From positions 186,001-250,000 of the forward strand of contig NZ_QEIH01000002.1 in the NCBI RefSeq assembly GCF_003260195.1: a stretch of DNA of 64,000 bases, in the 5' to 3' direction. The translations under genes and the position numbers were made by a program. This DNA comes from Lutibacter citreus. GTDB lineage: Bacteria; Bacteroidota; Bacteroidia; Flavobacteriales; Flavobacteriaceae. This document shows, piece after piece, positions 17,467 to 26,487 of the stretch. Every line of letters starts with the position of its first letter. Within the stretch, counting starts at the first letter, position 1. The notes below the pieces were generated by a model, which worked only from the letters and a program-made list of their open reading frames with translations, did not search any database and was not told where the DNA came from.

Positions 17467-18867
17467 ATGAAGGTCTTAAAATTGATAATTTTGGTTTTAT
17501 TGGCAAGTGCCTGTAATACGCCAGAAAAGTTTCAAATAACAAAATTAGAACTCTCTGATCAAGAAATAGACAGAGATGGAAGTGTTACCTTAAAGGTTTC
17601 AGTTATAAACAACAGCGAAACAAACGAAGAGCAAGATATTAATCTATATATTTCAAAACTTGGGCAATTTTTTGAAACACCCAGAGACTCTTTGAAATTA
17701 ACAAAAAAAATATCAGGCAAACTGGGTAAGAAACAGCTAGTCGAATTTAATTTAACCCCTGGTAATTTACAGGTGCTCTGGGGTAATAATCGAAAAATAA
17801 CAGCTCCTGGAACGTATTTATTATATGTTGGTTTTTCTTCAAACAGGAACAACATGAAACATGTCAAACTTAAAATAAAGGATGTTTTAAGTAAAAAAGA
17901 AACTGCTTATGAAGCATCATATGAAACCGAAAATCCTTTTCGTGATGCAATGCTACCGGTTCCTAAAACTGCAATCTTCAAAATGAAAGGCTATTCGGTA
18001 TGGTGTCCTGCTATAATTAAAGTTGACAACGTATATCACATGTTCTGCTCACGATGGGCTGACACTGCATTCTGGGGAACAAGTCATATCATTAGAGCAA
18101 CATCTAAATCATTGTTCGGCCCATATGAATACAAGGAAACAGTAATGAAGCCATCAACCTTTCCACATAAATGGGGGCAAGTAGGCTTACACAATCCTAA
18201 AATAATGAAAATCAAAGATAAATACCTATTATACTTCCTTGGTATCCCTTCAGGACATACAGGATATGCAATTTCTGATAAAATAACAGGACCTTGGGAA
18301 ATAATAGATAAACCAGTAATTCCAATAAATAATCCTGCAATGTGTATTTCCAAAAATGGGAAAGCCTATGTAGTAGGAAAAGATAATGTGAAGGAAAACG
18401 GTAATGTTATCAGGAAAATGCGAGCATTTGAAGCCGATAATTATATGGGACCTTTCAAAATGCTTGGAGATACTCTCAACAGATTACCTTATAATTTTCA
18501 GCTTGAAGACCCAGCGATATGGTTTAACAATAACCAATACAATATAATTTGCACCGACTGGTTAGGTTTGATAACGAGTGAACAAAAATCGGTTGTATAT
18601 TTAACCTCAAAAGACGGTATAAATTACAAATTATATTCTCGTCAAGCTATTTGGAGGCGAACAGACCCTATTCCTATTATTGATAAAAAAACCTCTGCTA
18701 TTGATACACTATATATCGAGCAAGTTGAACGCCCCGAGGTATATCTCAATAAAAAAGGTGAAGTAGAAGCTCTTATGGTAGGAGTAATAGATAGAGTAGC
18801 TAAAGACAAAAAAATAAATTATATAATGATTCGTCCGGTGGATAAATTTGTACCAAAAAATAAATAA
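17467..18867 (+). CDS. GH43-like five-bladed propeller lipoprotein
   Basis: 466 residues. The signal peptide ends in the lipobox ASAC (Cys16), so surface or periplasmic anchoring is likely. Residues about 22-140 resemble a CARDB-like beta-sandwich (DGSVTLKVSVINNSE). Residues about 160-460 form a GH43/GH117-type propeller: YSVWCPAIIKVDNVYHMF, LHNPKIMKIKDKYLLYF, LEDPAIWFNNNQYNII and VERPEVYLNKKG are blade-type motifs with the acidic residues typical of these enzymes. Four blocks align with the next gene. Substrate unknown; a role in algal or host polysaccharide use is inference. Catalytic residues not proven. Confidence 0.75.
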   Translation: MKVLKLIILVLLASACNTPEKFQITKLELSDQEIDRDGSVTLKVSVINNSETNEEQDINLYISKLGQFFETPRDSLKLTKKISGKLGKKQLVEFNLTPGNLQVLWGNNRKITAPGTYLLYVGFSSNRNNMKHVKLKIKDVLSKKETAYEASYETENPFRDAMLPVPKTAIFKMKGYSVWCPAIIKVDNVYHMFCSRWADTAFWGTSHIIRATSKSLFGPYEYKETVMKPSTFPHKWGQVGLHNPKIMKIKDKYLLYFLGIPSGHTGYAISDKITGPWEIIDKPVIPINNPAMCISKNGKAYVVGKDNVKENGNVIRKMRAFEADNYMGPFKMLGDTLNRLPYNFQLEDPAIWFNNNQYNIICTDWLGLITSEQKSVVYLTSKDGINYKLYSRQAIWRRTDPIPIIDKKTSAIDTLYIEQVERPEVYLNKKGEVEALMVGVIDRVAKDKKINYIMIRPVDKFVPKNK

Positions 18868-18885
18868 AAAAGGAATCTCTTGAAC

Positions 18886-21315
18886 ATGAAAAAACATTTA
18901 TTATTAATTCTAATTCTGACTTTAATAAGTATAAATTCATACTCGCAAATAACTTTACTTGGTGACAACGCACCACACGCCAACGTTAACGATGGTGATT
19001 TTGAAGCCGTTCGAGGTTATTGGCGTCAGTCTAAACAATCTCCATTTTGGAAAACGTACAATGTAAAAGGACTTGGAGAATACAAAATGGGATTACATTA
19101 TGGCACCATGTTTAGTATTAACGATATTGGTATTGCAGAATCTAAGCTATTAAATACCAATCCTGATTATCAAAATCCAAAAGCTGGAGATATCATAAAC
19201 TGGAGTTTTGGAGCAGATTTAGAATACATCAGTAGCGGAGGCATTTCATTAAGTCTTGTTTTCGGTAAAAATGAACATATTGTAGCCGAAAAAGTGAAAC
19301 TAATTGGTTCAGATAAAGTTGTTGAACATTTTAAAGGAACTTATACCGTTACTGAAGAAGATGCTAATGCTGGACTTCCTTTTGTTAGAGCCACATTTTA
19401 TAGCGAAGATGAAATAAAAGTATTTTTACATTATGTAAATATTAGTGTTGTTGACAACAATAAAACTGGACCAAATATTTCTGCTGAAGTACAAAACGAT
19501 GGCATTAATTTAACTTGGAAAGATAATTTAGCCAATGAATATAGTACATTTTACATATACCGACAATTTAATGAAAAGCAACCATATGAAAAGCTTGGAG
19601 AAACTTCAGAAAAAAACTTTTTAGATACAACTTTAATAAACGGTGTAAAATACACCTACGTTGTAACTCGTTATAATAAAAAAGAATCTGGGGCTTCTAA
19701 CAAAATAAACATAGCTAAAATAGACACCATTCCTCCTACTCCGCCAACAAACTTAAAAGCCGAAATATATGATTCTGAAATAAAAATTTCTTGGAAAAAA
19801 AGTGTAGATAATGATGTTAAAAATTATTCGGTTTATCGCGGTGATGAAAATGGAAATAATTTGCAAGAAATTGCACATAATATTACTAGAAATTTCTATT
19901 TAGATTTTACACCTGCTAAAAATATTAAAAATACATATGCAGTGTTTGCTGAAGATTATAGCGGCAATAAAAGTGTTGCCTCAAAACCATTAAAAGCGAA
20001 AGTAAAAATGGTCTCTGGAGTGTCATTTAGTGATTTAATTTTACCAATGTCAATTCATAAAAAACTGAGTTCTAATGTTTGGGGAGCTGAAGGTGTTTTA
20101 CCTCGCGATGCTGATAATGGAATAGAAGATCCTGCATGGAGTTATTGGGGAGGACGACCTGTTAAAGACAAAGATGGAAAATTTCATATAAATGTTACTC
20201 GCTGGCCTGCTAATGCAACCAAAGGTCATTGGGAATGGCCAAGATCAACCGTTGCTCATGCAGTTTCAGAAAAACCACAAGGCCCCTATTTAGTAAAAGA
20301 TAATACTGTTTATGAATTTAATAATGGTCTAGGGCATAATCCTGATATCATCCTTTTAAACAATGGAACTTATTTAATGTATTCTCTTATTAATTGGGAA
20401 CCAACCTTGTTTTCGTCAAATTCTATGAATGGTCCTTGGAAAAGATTAGGAATTATGAAAGTTGATACAAATACAACCTTAGAAAAACCTAACTTATTAT
20501 ACCGTTTTGAAAGAAATTTATCTGGAGTTCAATTAAATGATGGTCGTTTTTTGTTTGTTACCAAAGGTGGCGCAATGATGCTAAGTGAAGGAACCAACCC
20601 TTTAGGAATTTATAAAATAATGACTGCTCCTTTACAAGGAAACCCTATAATTCCAGAAAAATATAGAAATTCAAATTTTGAAGATCCTGTTCTTTGGAAA
20701 GATGAAGTTCAGTTTCATATGATGATTAACGCATTTATAGATTACCGTGCTATCTATTTGCGTTCACCTGATGGAATTCACTGGAAATTTAATCCCGGGA
20801 CAGCCTACACACCTAATAATACATTTTATGAAAATGGTACTCAAACACATTGGTATAAGTTAGAACGCCCTCACGTTTTAACTGATGAATATGGGCGCGC
20901 AACTCATTTATCTTTAGCTGTTATTGATGTTCCAAAAGCTGATGATCTCGCTAAAGACAAGCATAGTTCTAAAAATATAGTAATGCCTTTAACGGTTCAC
21001 AAACGTTTAAAAATATTGAATAAAAAACCGGTTACTAAGGATACAAAATCTATTAAAATTTTAATTCTTTCAGAAGAAGGTTTTGATGCTCAAAAAGATA
21101 TTGATATTGAAAGCCTAAGATTTGGAGCTGCAGAAGAAGTTGATTACGGACGAGGTTGTAAAGCAGTTAAAACAAAGAAAAAAGGCGCAAATTTATTAGT
21201 TGAATTCAACGGCATAGGAAACGGAATTACAGCAAGTAATTTTGTTTGTAAACTTCTTGGGAAAACAAAAAAAGGAAAACTAATTATTGGGTTTTCTAAG
21301 TTACAAGCTGAGTAG
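18886..21315 (+). CDS. Exported GH43-like protein with two fibronectin type III domains
   Basis: Start at the ATG at 18886, 10 bp after AGGAA; an in-frame TTG at 18880 is less likely. About 809 residues: signal peptide to about 22 (ends NSYSQ), an N-terminal beta-rich, possibly carbohydrate-binding domain (about 30-190), two FN3 domains (about 198-285 and 290-378), a GH43-like propeller (about 385-735) and a short C-terminal tail. Propeller blocks GHNPDIILLNNGTYLMY, FEDPVLWKDE and LERPHVLTDEYG match those of the preceding lipoprotein. Same operon, 18-bp gap. Substrate unknown; no SusC/SusD genes are nearby. Confidence 0.78.
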   Translation: MKKHLLLILILTLISINSYSQITLLGDNAPHANVNDGDFEAVRGYWRQSKQSPFWKTYNVKGLGEYKMGLHYGTMFSINDIGIAESKLLNTNPDYQNPKAGDIINWSFGADLEYISSGGISLSLVFGKNEHIVAEKVKLIGSDKVVEHFKGTYTVTEEDANAGLPFVRATFYSEDEIKVFLHYVNISVVDNNKTGPNISAEVQNDGINLTWKDNLANEYSTFYIYRQFNEKQPYEKLGETSEKNFLDTTLINGVKYTYVVTRYNKKESGASNKINIAKIDTIPPTPPTNLKAEIYDSEIKISWKKSVDNDVKNYSVYRGDENGNNLQEIAHNITRNFYLDFTPAKNIKNTYAVFAEDYSGNKSVASKPLKAKVKMVSGVSFSDLILPMSIHKKLSSNVWGAEGVLPRDADNGIEDPAWSYWGGRPVKDKDGKFHINVTRWPANATKGHWEWPRSTVAHAVSEKPQGPYLVKDNTVYEFNNGLGHNPDIILLNNGTYLMYSLINWEPTLFSSNSMNGPWKRLGIMKVDTNTTLEKPNLLYRFERNLSGVQLNDGRFLFVTKGGAMMLSEGTNPLGIYKIMTAPLQGNPIIPEKYRNSNFEDPVLWKDEVQFHMMINAFIDYRAIYLRSPDGIHWKFNPGTAYTPNNTFYENGTQTHWYKLERPHVLTDEYGRATHLSLAVIDVPKADDLAKDKHSSKNIVMPLTVHKRLKILNKKPVTKDTKSIKILILSEEGFDAQKDIDIESLRFGAAEEVDYGRGCKAVKTKKKGANLLVEFNGIGNGITASNFVCKLLGKTKKGKLIIGFSKLQAE

Positions 21316-21327
21316 TTTAAATAACTA

Positions 21328-21366
21328 AAAAAGGTCATTCAAAATATATTTTGAATGACCTTTTTT
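21328..21366. terminator. Bidirectional terminator between the GH43-like genes and metG
   Basis: Perfect stem GGTCATTCAAAA / TTTTGAATGACC flanked by A and T runs on both sides, serving both convergent transcripts. Confidence 0.9.
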
Positions 21367-21383
21367 ATATAATATTAGTTATT

Positions 21384-23441
21384 TTAACTCACCTGTTCAC
21401 CATTTTTAACTGAATCATTTCCTGGCTCAACAAAAGCAAGTTTTCCATCAGGAGTATCAGTCATTAAGATCATTCCTTGGCTTTCAACACCACGTAATTT
21501 TCTTGGCGCTAGATTCACCAAAACAGTTACTTTTTGACCAATAATATCTTCTGGTTTAAAACTTTCTGCAATACCAGAAACAATGGTTCTAGTATCAATA
21601 CCAACATCAACTTTAAGTTGTAATAACTTTTTAGTTTTGGGTACTTTTACAGCTTCAATTATAGTTCCAACACGCATATCAAGTTTTGTAAAATCATCAA
21701 ACTCAATAGTTTCTTTTTGTGGTTCTACTACTTTATTTTCAGCTTCATTTGCTAATTTTGTAGCTTCCAATTTATCTAATTGAACTTGAATCTCACTATC
21801 TTCAATTTTAGCAAATAATAATTCGGCTTTTCCAATAGTATGATTAGCGGCAATTAATTCTGGAGTTGTTTCAATAGCATCCCAAGCTACACCTTCAGAA
21901 ATATTTAAAATTCCTTTTAATTTTTCTGCAGAAAAAGGTAAAAAAGGCTCTGCAACAACAGATAATCCTGCAGCTATTTGTAACGCAACATACATTATTG
22001 TTTTTACGCGCTCTGGATTTGTTTTTATCAATTTCCAAGGTTCTTCATCAGCCAAATATTTATTTCCTAAACGGGCCAAATTCATTAACTCCTGAGAAGC
22101 TTCTCTAAAACGGTAGCGCTCTATAGAACTCGAAATAATTGATGGAAATTTCTGCAGTCTTTCTAAGGTTTCATTATCAACATCTGAAAACTCATTTGGC
22201 TCAGGAATAATTCCTTCGTAATATTTATTTGTAAGTACCACTACTCTATTAATAAAATTACCGAAAATGGCAACCAACTCGTTATTATTACGTGCTTGAA
22301 AATCTTTCCAAGTAAAATCATTATCCTTTGTTTCAGGTGCATTTGCAGTTAAAGCATAACGCAACACATCTTGCTTACCAGGGAAATCTTCTAAATACTC
22401 GTGTAACCAAACTGCCCAATTCTTAGAAGTTGATATTTTATTTCCTTCTAAATTTAAAAACTCATTTGCAGGTACATTTTCAGGTAAAATATAGCTTCCT
22501 TCAGCTTTTAACATTGCTGGGAAAATAATACAATGAAATACAATATTATCTTTTCCAATAAAGTGAACTAATTTTGTGTCTTTGTCTTTCCAATAAGGCT
22601 CCCAATCTTTTCCTTCACGTGCTGCCCATTCTTTAGTAGATGAAATATAACCAATAGGAGCATCAAACCAAACATACAGCACCTTTCCTTCTCCACCTTC
22701 AACAGGTACAGGAATTCCCCAATCTAAATCACGAGTTACAGCTCTTGGTTTTAAACCATCATCTAACCACGATTTTACTTGCCCAAGAACGTTTGTTTTC
22801 CAATCGTTCTTATGCCCTTCAACAATCCATTCACGTAACCATTTTTCGTATTTATCTAATGGCAAGTACCAGTGTTTTGTTACTTTGGTTGTTGGTACAT
22901 TTCCCGTAATTGCAGATTTTGGATTGATTAAATCAGTTGCATTATGACTTGTTCCACAGCTCTCACACTGATCGCCATAACTTTCTTCGTTTCCACATTT
23001 TGGACACGTTCCAATTACAAATCTGTCTGCTAAAAACTGATTCGCTTCAGCATCATATAATTGTTCAGAAGATTCTTCAATAAATTTTCCTTCATCATAT
23101 AATTTTTTAAAAAATTCAGAAGCAGTATCATGATGTACTTTTGCTGAAGTACGAGAATAATTATCAAAAGAAATACCAAATTCGCTAAACGATTTTTTAA
23201 TAATTGCGTGGTATTTATCTACAATATCTTGTGGAGTAACACCTTCTTTTTTCGCCTTTAAAGTAATTGGCACACCGTGTTCATCTGAACCACATACGTA
23301 CAACACATCGTTTCCTGTGTTACGTAAATAACGTGCATAAATATCAGCTGGCACATAAACACCTGCTAAATGACCAATGTGAACTGGTCCGTTAGTATAA
23401 GGCAAAGCCGCCGTAATGGTATATCTTTTTGTATTGCTCAT
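21384..23441 (-). CDS. metG: Methionyl-tRNA synthetase
   Basis: Charges tRNA-Met. It has HIGH-type PVHIGHLAG near the start, a CPKCG...CESCG zinc knuckle in the connective domain, the KMSKS loop as KISTSKNW, an anticodon-binding helical domain, and a C-terminal EMAP-II/OB-fold tRNA-binding domain (about 580-685; [17 protein letters not shown]). About 685 residues, usual for the class with this extension. I place the start at the ATG at 23441 ([15 protein letters not shown]); an in-frame ATG at 23447 two codons upstream cannot be excluded. Confidence 0.96.
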   Translation of the reverse strand: MSNTKRYTITAALPYTNGPVHIGHLAGVYVPADIYARYLRNTGNDVLYVCGSDEHGVPITLKAKKEGVTPQDIVDKYHAIIKKSFSEFGISFDNYSRTSAKVHHDTASEFFKKLYDEGKFIEESSEQLYDAEANQFLADRFVIGTCPKCGNEESYGDQCESCGTSHNATDLINPKSAITGNVPTTKVTKHWYLPLDKYEKWLREWIVEGHKNDWKTNVLGQVKSWLDDGLKPRAVTRDLDWGIPVPVEGGEGKVLYVWFDAPIGYISSTKEWAAREGKDWEPYWKDKDTKLVHFIGKDNIVFHCIIFPAMLKAEGSYILPENVPANEFLNLEGNKISTSKNWAVWLHEYLEDFPGKQDVLRYALTANAPETKDNDFTWKDFQARNNNELVAIFGNFINRVVVLTNKYYEGIIPEPNEFSDVDNETLERLQKFPSIISSSIERYRFREASQELMNLARLGNKYLADEEPWKLIKTNPERVKTIMYVALQIAAGLSVVAEPFLPFSAEKLKGILNISEGVAWDAIETTPELIAANHTIGKAELLFAKIEDSEIQVQLDKLEATKLANEAENKVVEPQKETIEFDDFTKLDMRVGTIIEAVKVPKTKKLLQLKVDVGIDTRTIVSGIAESFKPEDIIGQKVTVLVNLAPRKLRGVESQGMILMTDTPDGKLAFVEPGNDSVKNGEQVS

Positions 23442-23542
23442 TAACATAAATTTTGAAAGTGTAAAAATACGGATTGTTTGTTAGAAAAGTGAATAGTTGT
23501 TTGGGTTTTCGTAATTTGCATTTAGATTTAAAACTAAAAAAA

Positions 23543-24439
23543 TTGATTCAACCTTCTTTTTTACAAAAAAACGATACTGTTGCCATCGTTTCTACAGCTC
23601 GAAAAATCACATCGTCAGCAATTAAACCTGCCATAAACTTACTTAAAAGTTGGGGCTTAACTGTTGAAATTGGAAAAACAATTGGTTTAGAAGACAATCA
23701 ATTTGCTGGAAATGATCTTGAACGCACTGCCGATTTTCAGCAAATGCTAGACAACCCAAATATTAAAGCTATTTGGTGCGCTCGTGGTGGTTATGGAACC
23801 GTTAGAATTATTGATAAATTAGATTTTACTGAATTCAAAAAACACCCGAAATGGATTATTGGATATTCTGATGTTACTGTTTTACACAGTTACTTAAATA
23901 ATTTAGGTTTTCAAACATTACACGCAACTATGCCGTTGGATGTAGAAAAAAACACCAAAAAAGCTTTAGAAACTTTAAAATATTGTTTGTTTGGGAAAAC
24001 TATTTATTATGAAATTCCTACTTCAACAGAAAATAGATTAGGAAAGTGTTCTGGTGAATTGATTGGTGGAAATTTATCTATGTTTTATAGTTTATTGGGC
24101 AGTGAAACAAGCATAAACACAACTGGTAAAATATTATTTATTGAAGATTTAGATGAATACTTATATCATCTAGATAGAATGTTGATGAATTTAAAACGTA
24201 ACGGTTATTTTAACCATTTAAAAGGACTTATTGTTGGAGGAATGACTGATATGCACGACAATAAAATTCCGTTTGGTAAAAATGCAGAGGAGATTATTTT
24301 AGATATTACTTATAAATATGATTTTCCAATAGTTTTTAATTTTCCTGCGGGACATCTAAAAGATAACCAAGCCTTGGTTTTTGGTAGAAATGTTGAATTA
24401 GAGGTTGGTGAAGAGAAAAGCTCAATAAAGTTTAAATAA
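23543..24439 (+). CDS. LD-carboxypeptidase (peptidase S66 family), non-ATG start
   Basis: Removes the terminal D-Ala from murein tetrapeptides during peptidoglycan recycling. The Ser nucleophile is in GYSDVTVL, with the Glu in FIEDLDEYLYHLDRML and the His in PAGHLKDNQA. Homologues begin just before the IxPxFLxKxDTVAIVSTA segment, and no ATG exists there. The best in-frame candidate is TTG at 23543, about 25 bp after a TAATTTG promoter-like box (23512-23518). A TTG at 23474 would add 23 atypical residues. Divergent from metG. Confidence 0.85.
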   Translation: MIQPSFLQKNDTVAIVSTARKITSSAIKPAINLLKSWGLTVEIGKTIGLEDNQFAGNDLERTADFQQMLDNPNIKAIWCARGGYGTVRIIDKLDFTEFKKHPKWIIGYSDVTVLHSYLNNLGFQTLHATMPLDVEKNTKKALETLKYCLFGKTIYYEIPTSTENRLGKCSGELIGGNLSMFYSLLGSETSINTTGKILFIEDLDEYLYHLDRMLMNLKRNGYFNHLKGLIVGGMTDMHDNKIPFGKNAEEIILDITYKYDFPIVFNFPAGHLKDNQALVFGRNVELEVGEEKSSIKFK

Positions 24440-24465
24440 TAATTTAGTTTAAATGTTTGAAAGTA

Positions 24466-24494
24466 CGTCATGCTGAACTTGTTTCAGCATCTCA
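24466..24494. repeat. Dispersed hairpin repeat
   Basis: CGTCATGCTGAACTTG followed by TTTCAGCATCTCA, an 8-bp stem ATGCTGAA / TTCAGCAT. A worn version lies at 1702-1716. Such elements are common between genes in flavobacteria; they may help terminate transcription. Confidence 0.6.
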
Positions 24495-24549
24495 TCCTAA
24501 AATGCTAAATTGAAGGTGACGGAATCTCGCTTATACAAAAACAAAAAAA

Positions 24550-24909
24550 ATGGCTACACACAATGAATTAGGAGAAAAAGGAGAACAATTAGCTGTTAAT
24601 TTTCTTTTAAAAAAAGGTTATAAAATTTTAGAACGTAATTGGCGATTTAAAAAAGCTGAAGTTGATATTATTGCATTAAAAGATTCAATTTTAGTTCCGG
24701 TTGAAGTAAAAACCAGAACTTCAAATTACTTTGGAAATCCACAAGATTTTGTAAATCACAAAAAGATTCAATTATTGGTTGAAGCTATTAACCAATATGT
24801 AGTTTCTAAAGATTTAGATGTTGAAGTTAGGTTTGATATTATAGCAATTATCAAAAACAAAAACACCTCTAAAATAGAACATTTAGAAGATGCCTTCTTA
24901 CATTTTTAA
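24550..24909 (+). CDS. yraN: YraN family (UPF0102) putative nuclease
   Basis: 119 residues, begins with the family pattern NELGEKGEQLAVNFLLKKGYKIL. The PD-(D/E)xK-like core is visible as AEVDIIALKDS followed by LVPVEVKTRTSNYFG. The family is annotated as endonuclease-like with uncertain biological role. Follows the dispersed repeat and precedes the DUF134 gene in the same direction, with its own spacing of 97 bp. Confidence 0.88.
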   Translation: MATHNELGEKGEQLAVNFLLKKGYKILERNWRFKKAEVDIIALKDSILVPVEVKTRTSNYFGNPQDFVNHKKIQLLVEAINQYVVSKDLDVEVRFDIIAIIKNKNTSKIEHLEDAFLHF

Positions 24910-24956
24910 GGCTATGTAACTTTTACTGCCAAAAATAGCTATTTTTTATTTTTATT

Positions 24957-24980
24957 ATGAACGCAGGTTCATTATATTTG
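24957..24980 (+). promoter_or_regulatory. Promoter with operator-like palindrome for the DUF134-NifX pair
   Basis: ATGAAC, GCAG, GTTCAT forms a perfect 16-bp inverted repeat (24957-24972) directly abutting a perfect -7 box TATATTTG (24973-24980). A protein bound there would cover the promoter spacer, so repression or MerR-like control is suggested. The DUF134 HTH protein encoded next is the obvious candidate. Confidence 0.65.
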
Positions 24981-25006
24981 TGCTTTCTTTTGAAGAATTA
25001 TTAATA

Positions 25007-25405
25007 ATGGCAAGACCAGAAAAGAATCGTAAAATTTCACAACCTCCTATAATGAAAGGCTTTAAACCTTATGGGATTCCACGTTGTAAAGTAGCGTCGG
25101 TTCAACTTACACTAGAAGAATACGAAAGTATACGATTGGTTAATTATGAAATGCTTCAACAAAAAGAAGCTGCAGTACTTATGAATATTTCTAGGCCTAC
25201 ACTTACCAGAATTTACAATAAAGCTTTAAAAACAATCACCAAAGCGTTTGTTGAAGGGAAATCCATTGAAATTGAAGGTGGCAATTATGAGTTTGATAAG
25301 GAATGGTACCGTTGTAAAAATTGCCACAATTTAGTTGAAGGAGAAAACAATGACGTTGTTTGTAAAACAAAAGAAAACTTCTGTAAAAGGGAGCAAAAAA
25401 TTTGA
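25007..25405 (+). CDS. DUF134 helix-turn-helix protein
   Basis: About 132 residues from the ATG at 25007 (MARPEKNRKI); a GTG at 24980 lies inside the promoter and is not credible. The core is a sigma-like helix-turn-helix (QLTLEEYESIRLVNYEMLQQKEAAVLMNISRPTLTRIY is the region; key part NISRPTLTR). A C-terminal Cys set (YRCKNCHNLV...VVCKTKENFCKR) may bind metal. DUF134 genes commonly sit next to MTH1175/NifX-like genes, as here (31-bp gap). A metal- or redox-responsive regulator of the pair is inference. Confidence 0.85.
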   Translation: MARPEKNRKISQPPIMKGFKPYGIPRCKVASVQLTLEEYESIRLVNYEMLQQKEAAVLMNISRPTLTRIYNKALKTITKAFVEGKSIEIEGGNYEFDKEWYRCKNCHNLVEGENNDVVCKTKENFCKREQKI

Positions 25406-25436
25406 ATATTAAAAAATTAAAAATAATATAAATATC

Positions 25437-25808
25437 ATGAAAAAAATAGCAATACCTGTAAATGAAAATAAAGAAATTGAAGATCATTTTGGACAATGTG
25501 ACTTTTATGAAATATACACAATTGTAGAAGGAAATAAAATTCAAGAAGTTAACATTTTAGAATCTGAACAAGGCTGTGGATGCAAATCTAATATAGCAAG
25601 TGTTCTTGCTGAAAATGGTGTAACAACAATGCTTGCAGGTGGAATTGGACAAGGAGCCATTAATGTTTTAAACCAATCTAATATTGATGTTATTAGAGGT
25701 TGTTCTGGAAAAACTAAAAGTATTGTAGAACAATATTTAAACGGTAAAATACTAGACAGTGGCGAAACATGTACGTCTCATAGTCACGATCATGAATGCA
25801 GTCATTAA
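25437..25808 (+). CDS. NifB/NifX-like metal cluster-binding protein (MTH1175 type)
   Basis: 123 residues with the dinitrogenase iron-molybdenum cofactor domain: AIPVNENKEIEDHFGQCDFY, LESEQGCGCKSNIA, MLAGGIGQGAINVL and DVIRGCSGKT. The tail ETCTSHSHDHECSH is rich in Cys and His, as in metal-handling members. There is no sign of nitrogenase in the window, so a general metal or cluster carrier role is more likely. Second gene of the DUF134 operon; ends at a strong terminator. Confidence 0.87.
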   Translation: MKKIAIPVNENKEIEDHFGQCDFYEIYTIVEGNKIQEVNILESEQGCGCKSNIASVLAENGVTTMLAGGIGQGAINVLNQSNIDVIRGCSGKTKSIVEQYLNGKILDSGETCTSHSHDHECSH

Positions 25809-25820
25809 TTAAATTATAAT

Positions 25821-25852
25821 AAAAAAGAGCTCAACAAATTGAGCTCTTTTTT
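25821..25852. terminator. Bidirectional terminator
   Basis: 14-bp perfect stem (AAAAAAGAGCTCAA and its complement) with a 4-nt loop, between the convergent NifX-like and thioredoxin-like genes. Confidence 0.9.
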
Positions 25853-25878
25853 ATTATAATTTATATCAATACTTACTT

Positions 25879-26367
25879 TTAAAGTAACTTTTCAATTTCT
25901 GAAATTAATATTTCTTCAATATTTTCAGAAGAACCTTCTAAAACAAAAGAAATAACTCCTTTTTTATTTATAATTACATGTGTTGGGTACAACTTTACCG
26001 GATTATAAACTTTTAACATTTCATAAGATCCAGACATTACTTCATAATCAAAATCAACTTTTCGTAAAAACTTTTTAAGTGTTTTTTTACTATTTGGTGC
26101 TGGAGCAATAAACACTATATCTGCTCTATTTTTATATTTTTCCACTACCTTGTTTACCTTTGGCATTTCTTGTATGCAAGGTGCACAGGTAGTAAACCAC
26201 ATTTTTAAAACAACAACCTTATCAGCATATGTTTCTATAGTACTTGTCTTGCCTTTTAAGTTATACAACTTAAAATCTGGTGCATTCTTACCTTTTAATA
26301 CACTTTGTGCATTTACATTTAATAAAGCAAGTACCGCAACTAAAAAAACAATTAATCTTTTACGCAT
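25879..26367 (-). CDS. Exported TlpA-like thioredoxin-fold protein
   Basis: 162 residues with a signal peptide (residues 1-20, ends NVNAQ). Single AhpC/TSA-thioredoxin domain with GKNAPDFKLYNLKG, the redox motif FTTCAPC and the cis-Pro segment YPTHVIINKKG. Acts outside the cytoplasm, probably as disulfide reductase. The WCxxC tryptophan is replaced by TT, so the redox potential may differ from TlpA. Transcribed toward the terminator shared with the NifX-like gene, 120 bp after the larger TlpA-like gene. Confidence 0.85.
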   Translation of the reverse strand: MRKRLIVFLVAVLALLNVNAQSVLKGKNAPDFKLYNLKGKTSTIETYADKVVVLKMWFTTCAPCIQEMPKVNKVVEKYKNRADIVFIAPAPNSKKTLKKFLRKVDFDYEVMSGSYEMLKVYNPVKLYPTHVIINKKGVISFVLEGSSENIEEILISEIEKLL

Positions 26368-26487
26368 ATTATCCTTTTATATTTATTATTTAACAAACGC
26401 CATACTATTCAAGATAAATAATTTAAATCCTTGAGATGATCTTTAAGTTTAAATTCTTTAACTATTAAAAATAAAATATTTCAGTTT

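Noticed and set aside
25437-25808. NifX-like protein as evidence of nitrogen fixation
   Set aside because: MTH1175-type proteins occur in many non-fixing bacteria and no nif structural genes are present.
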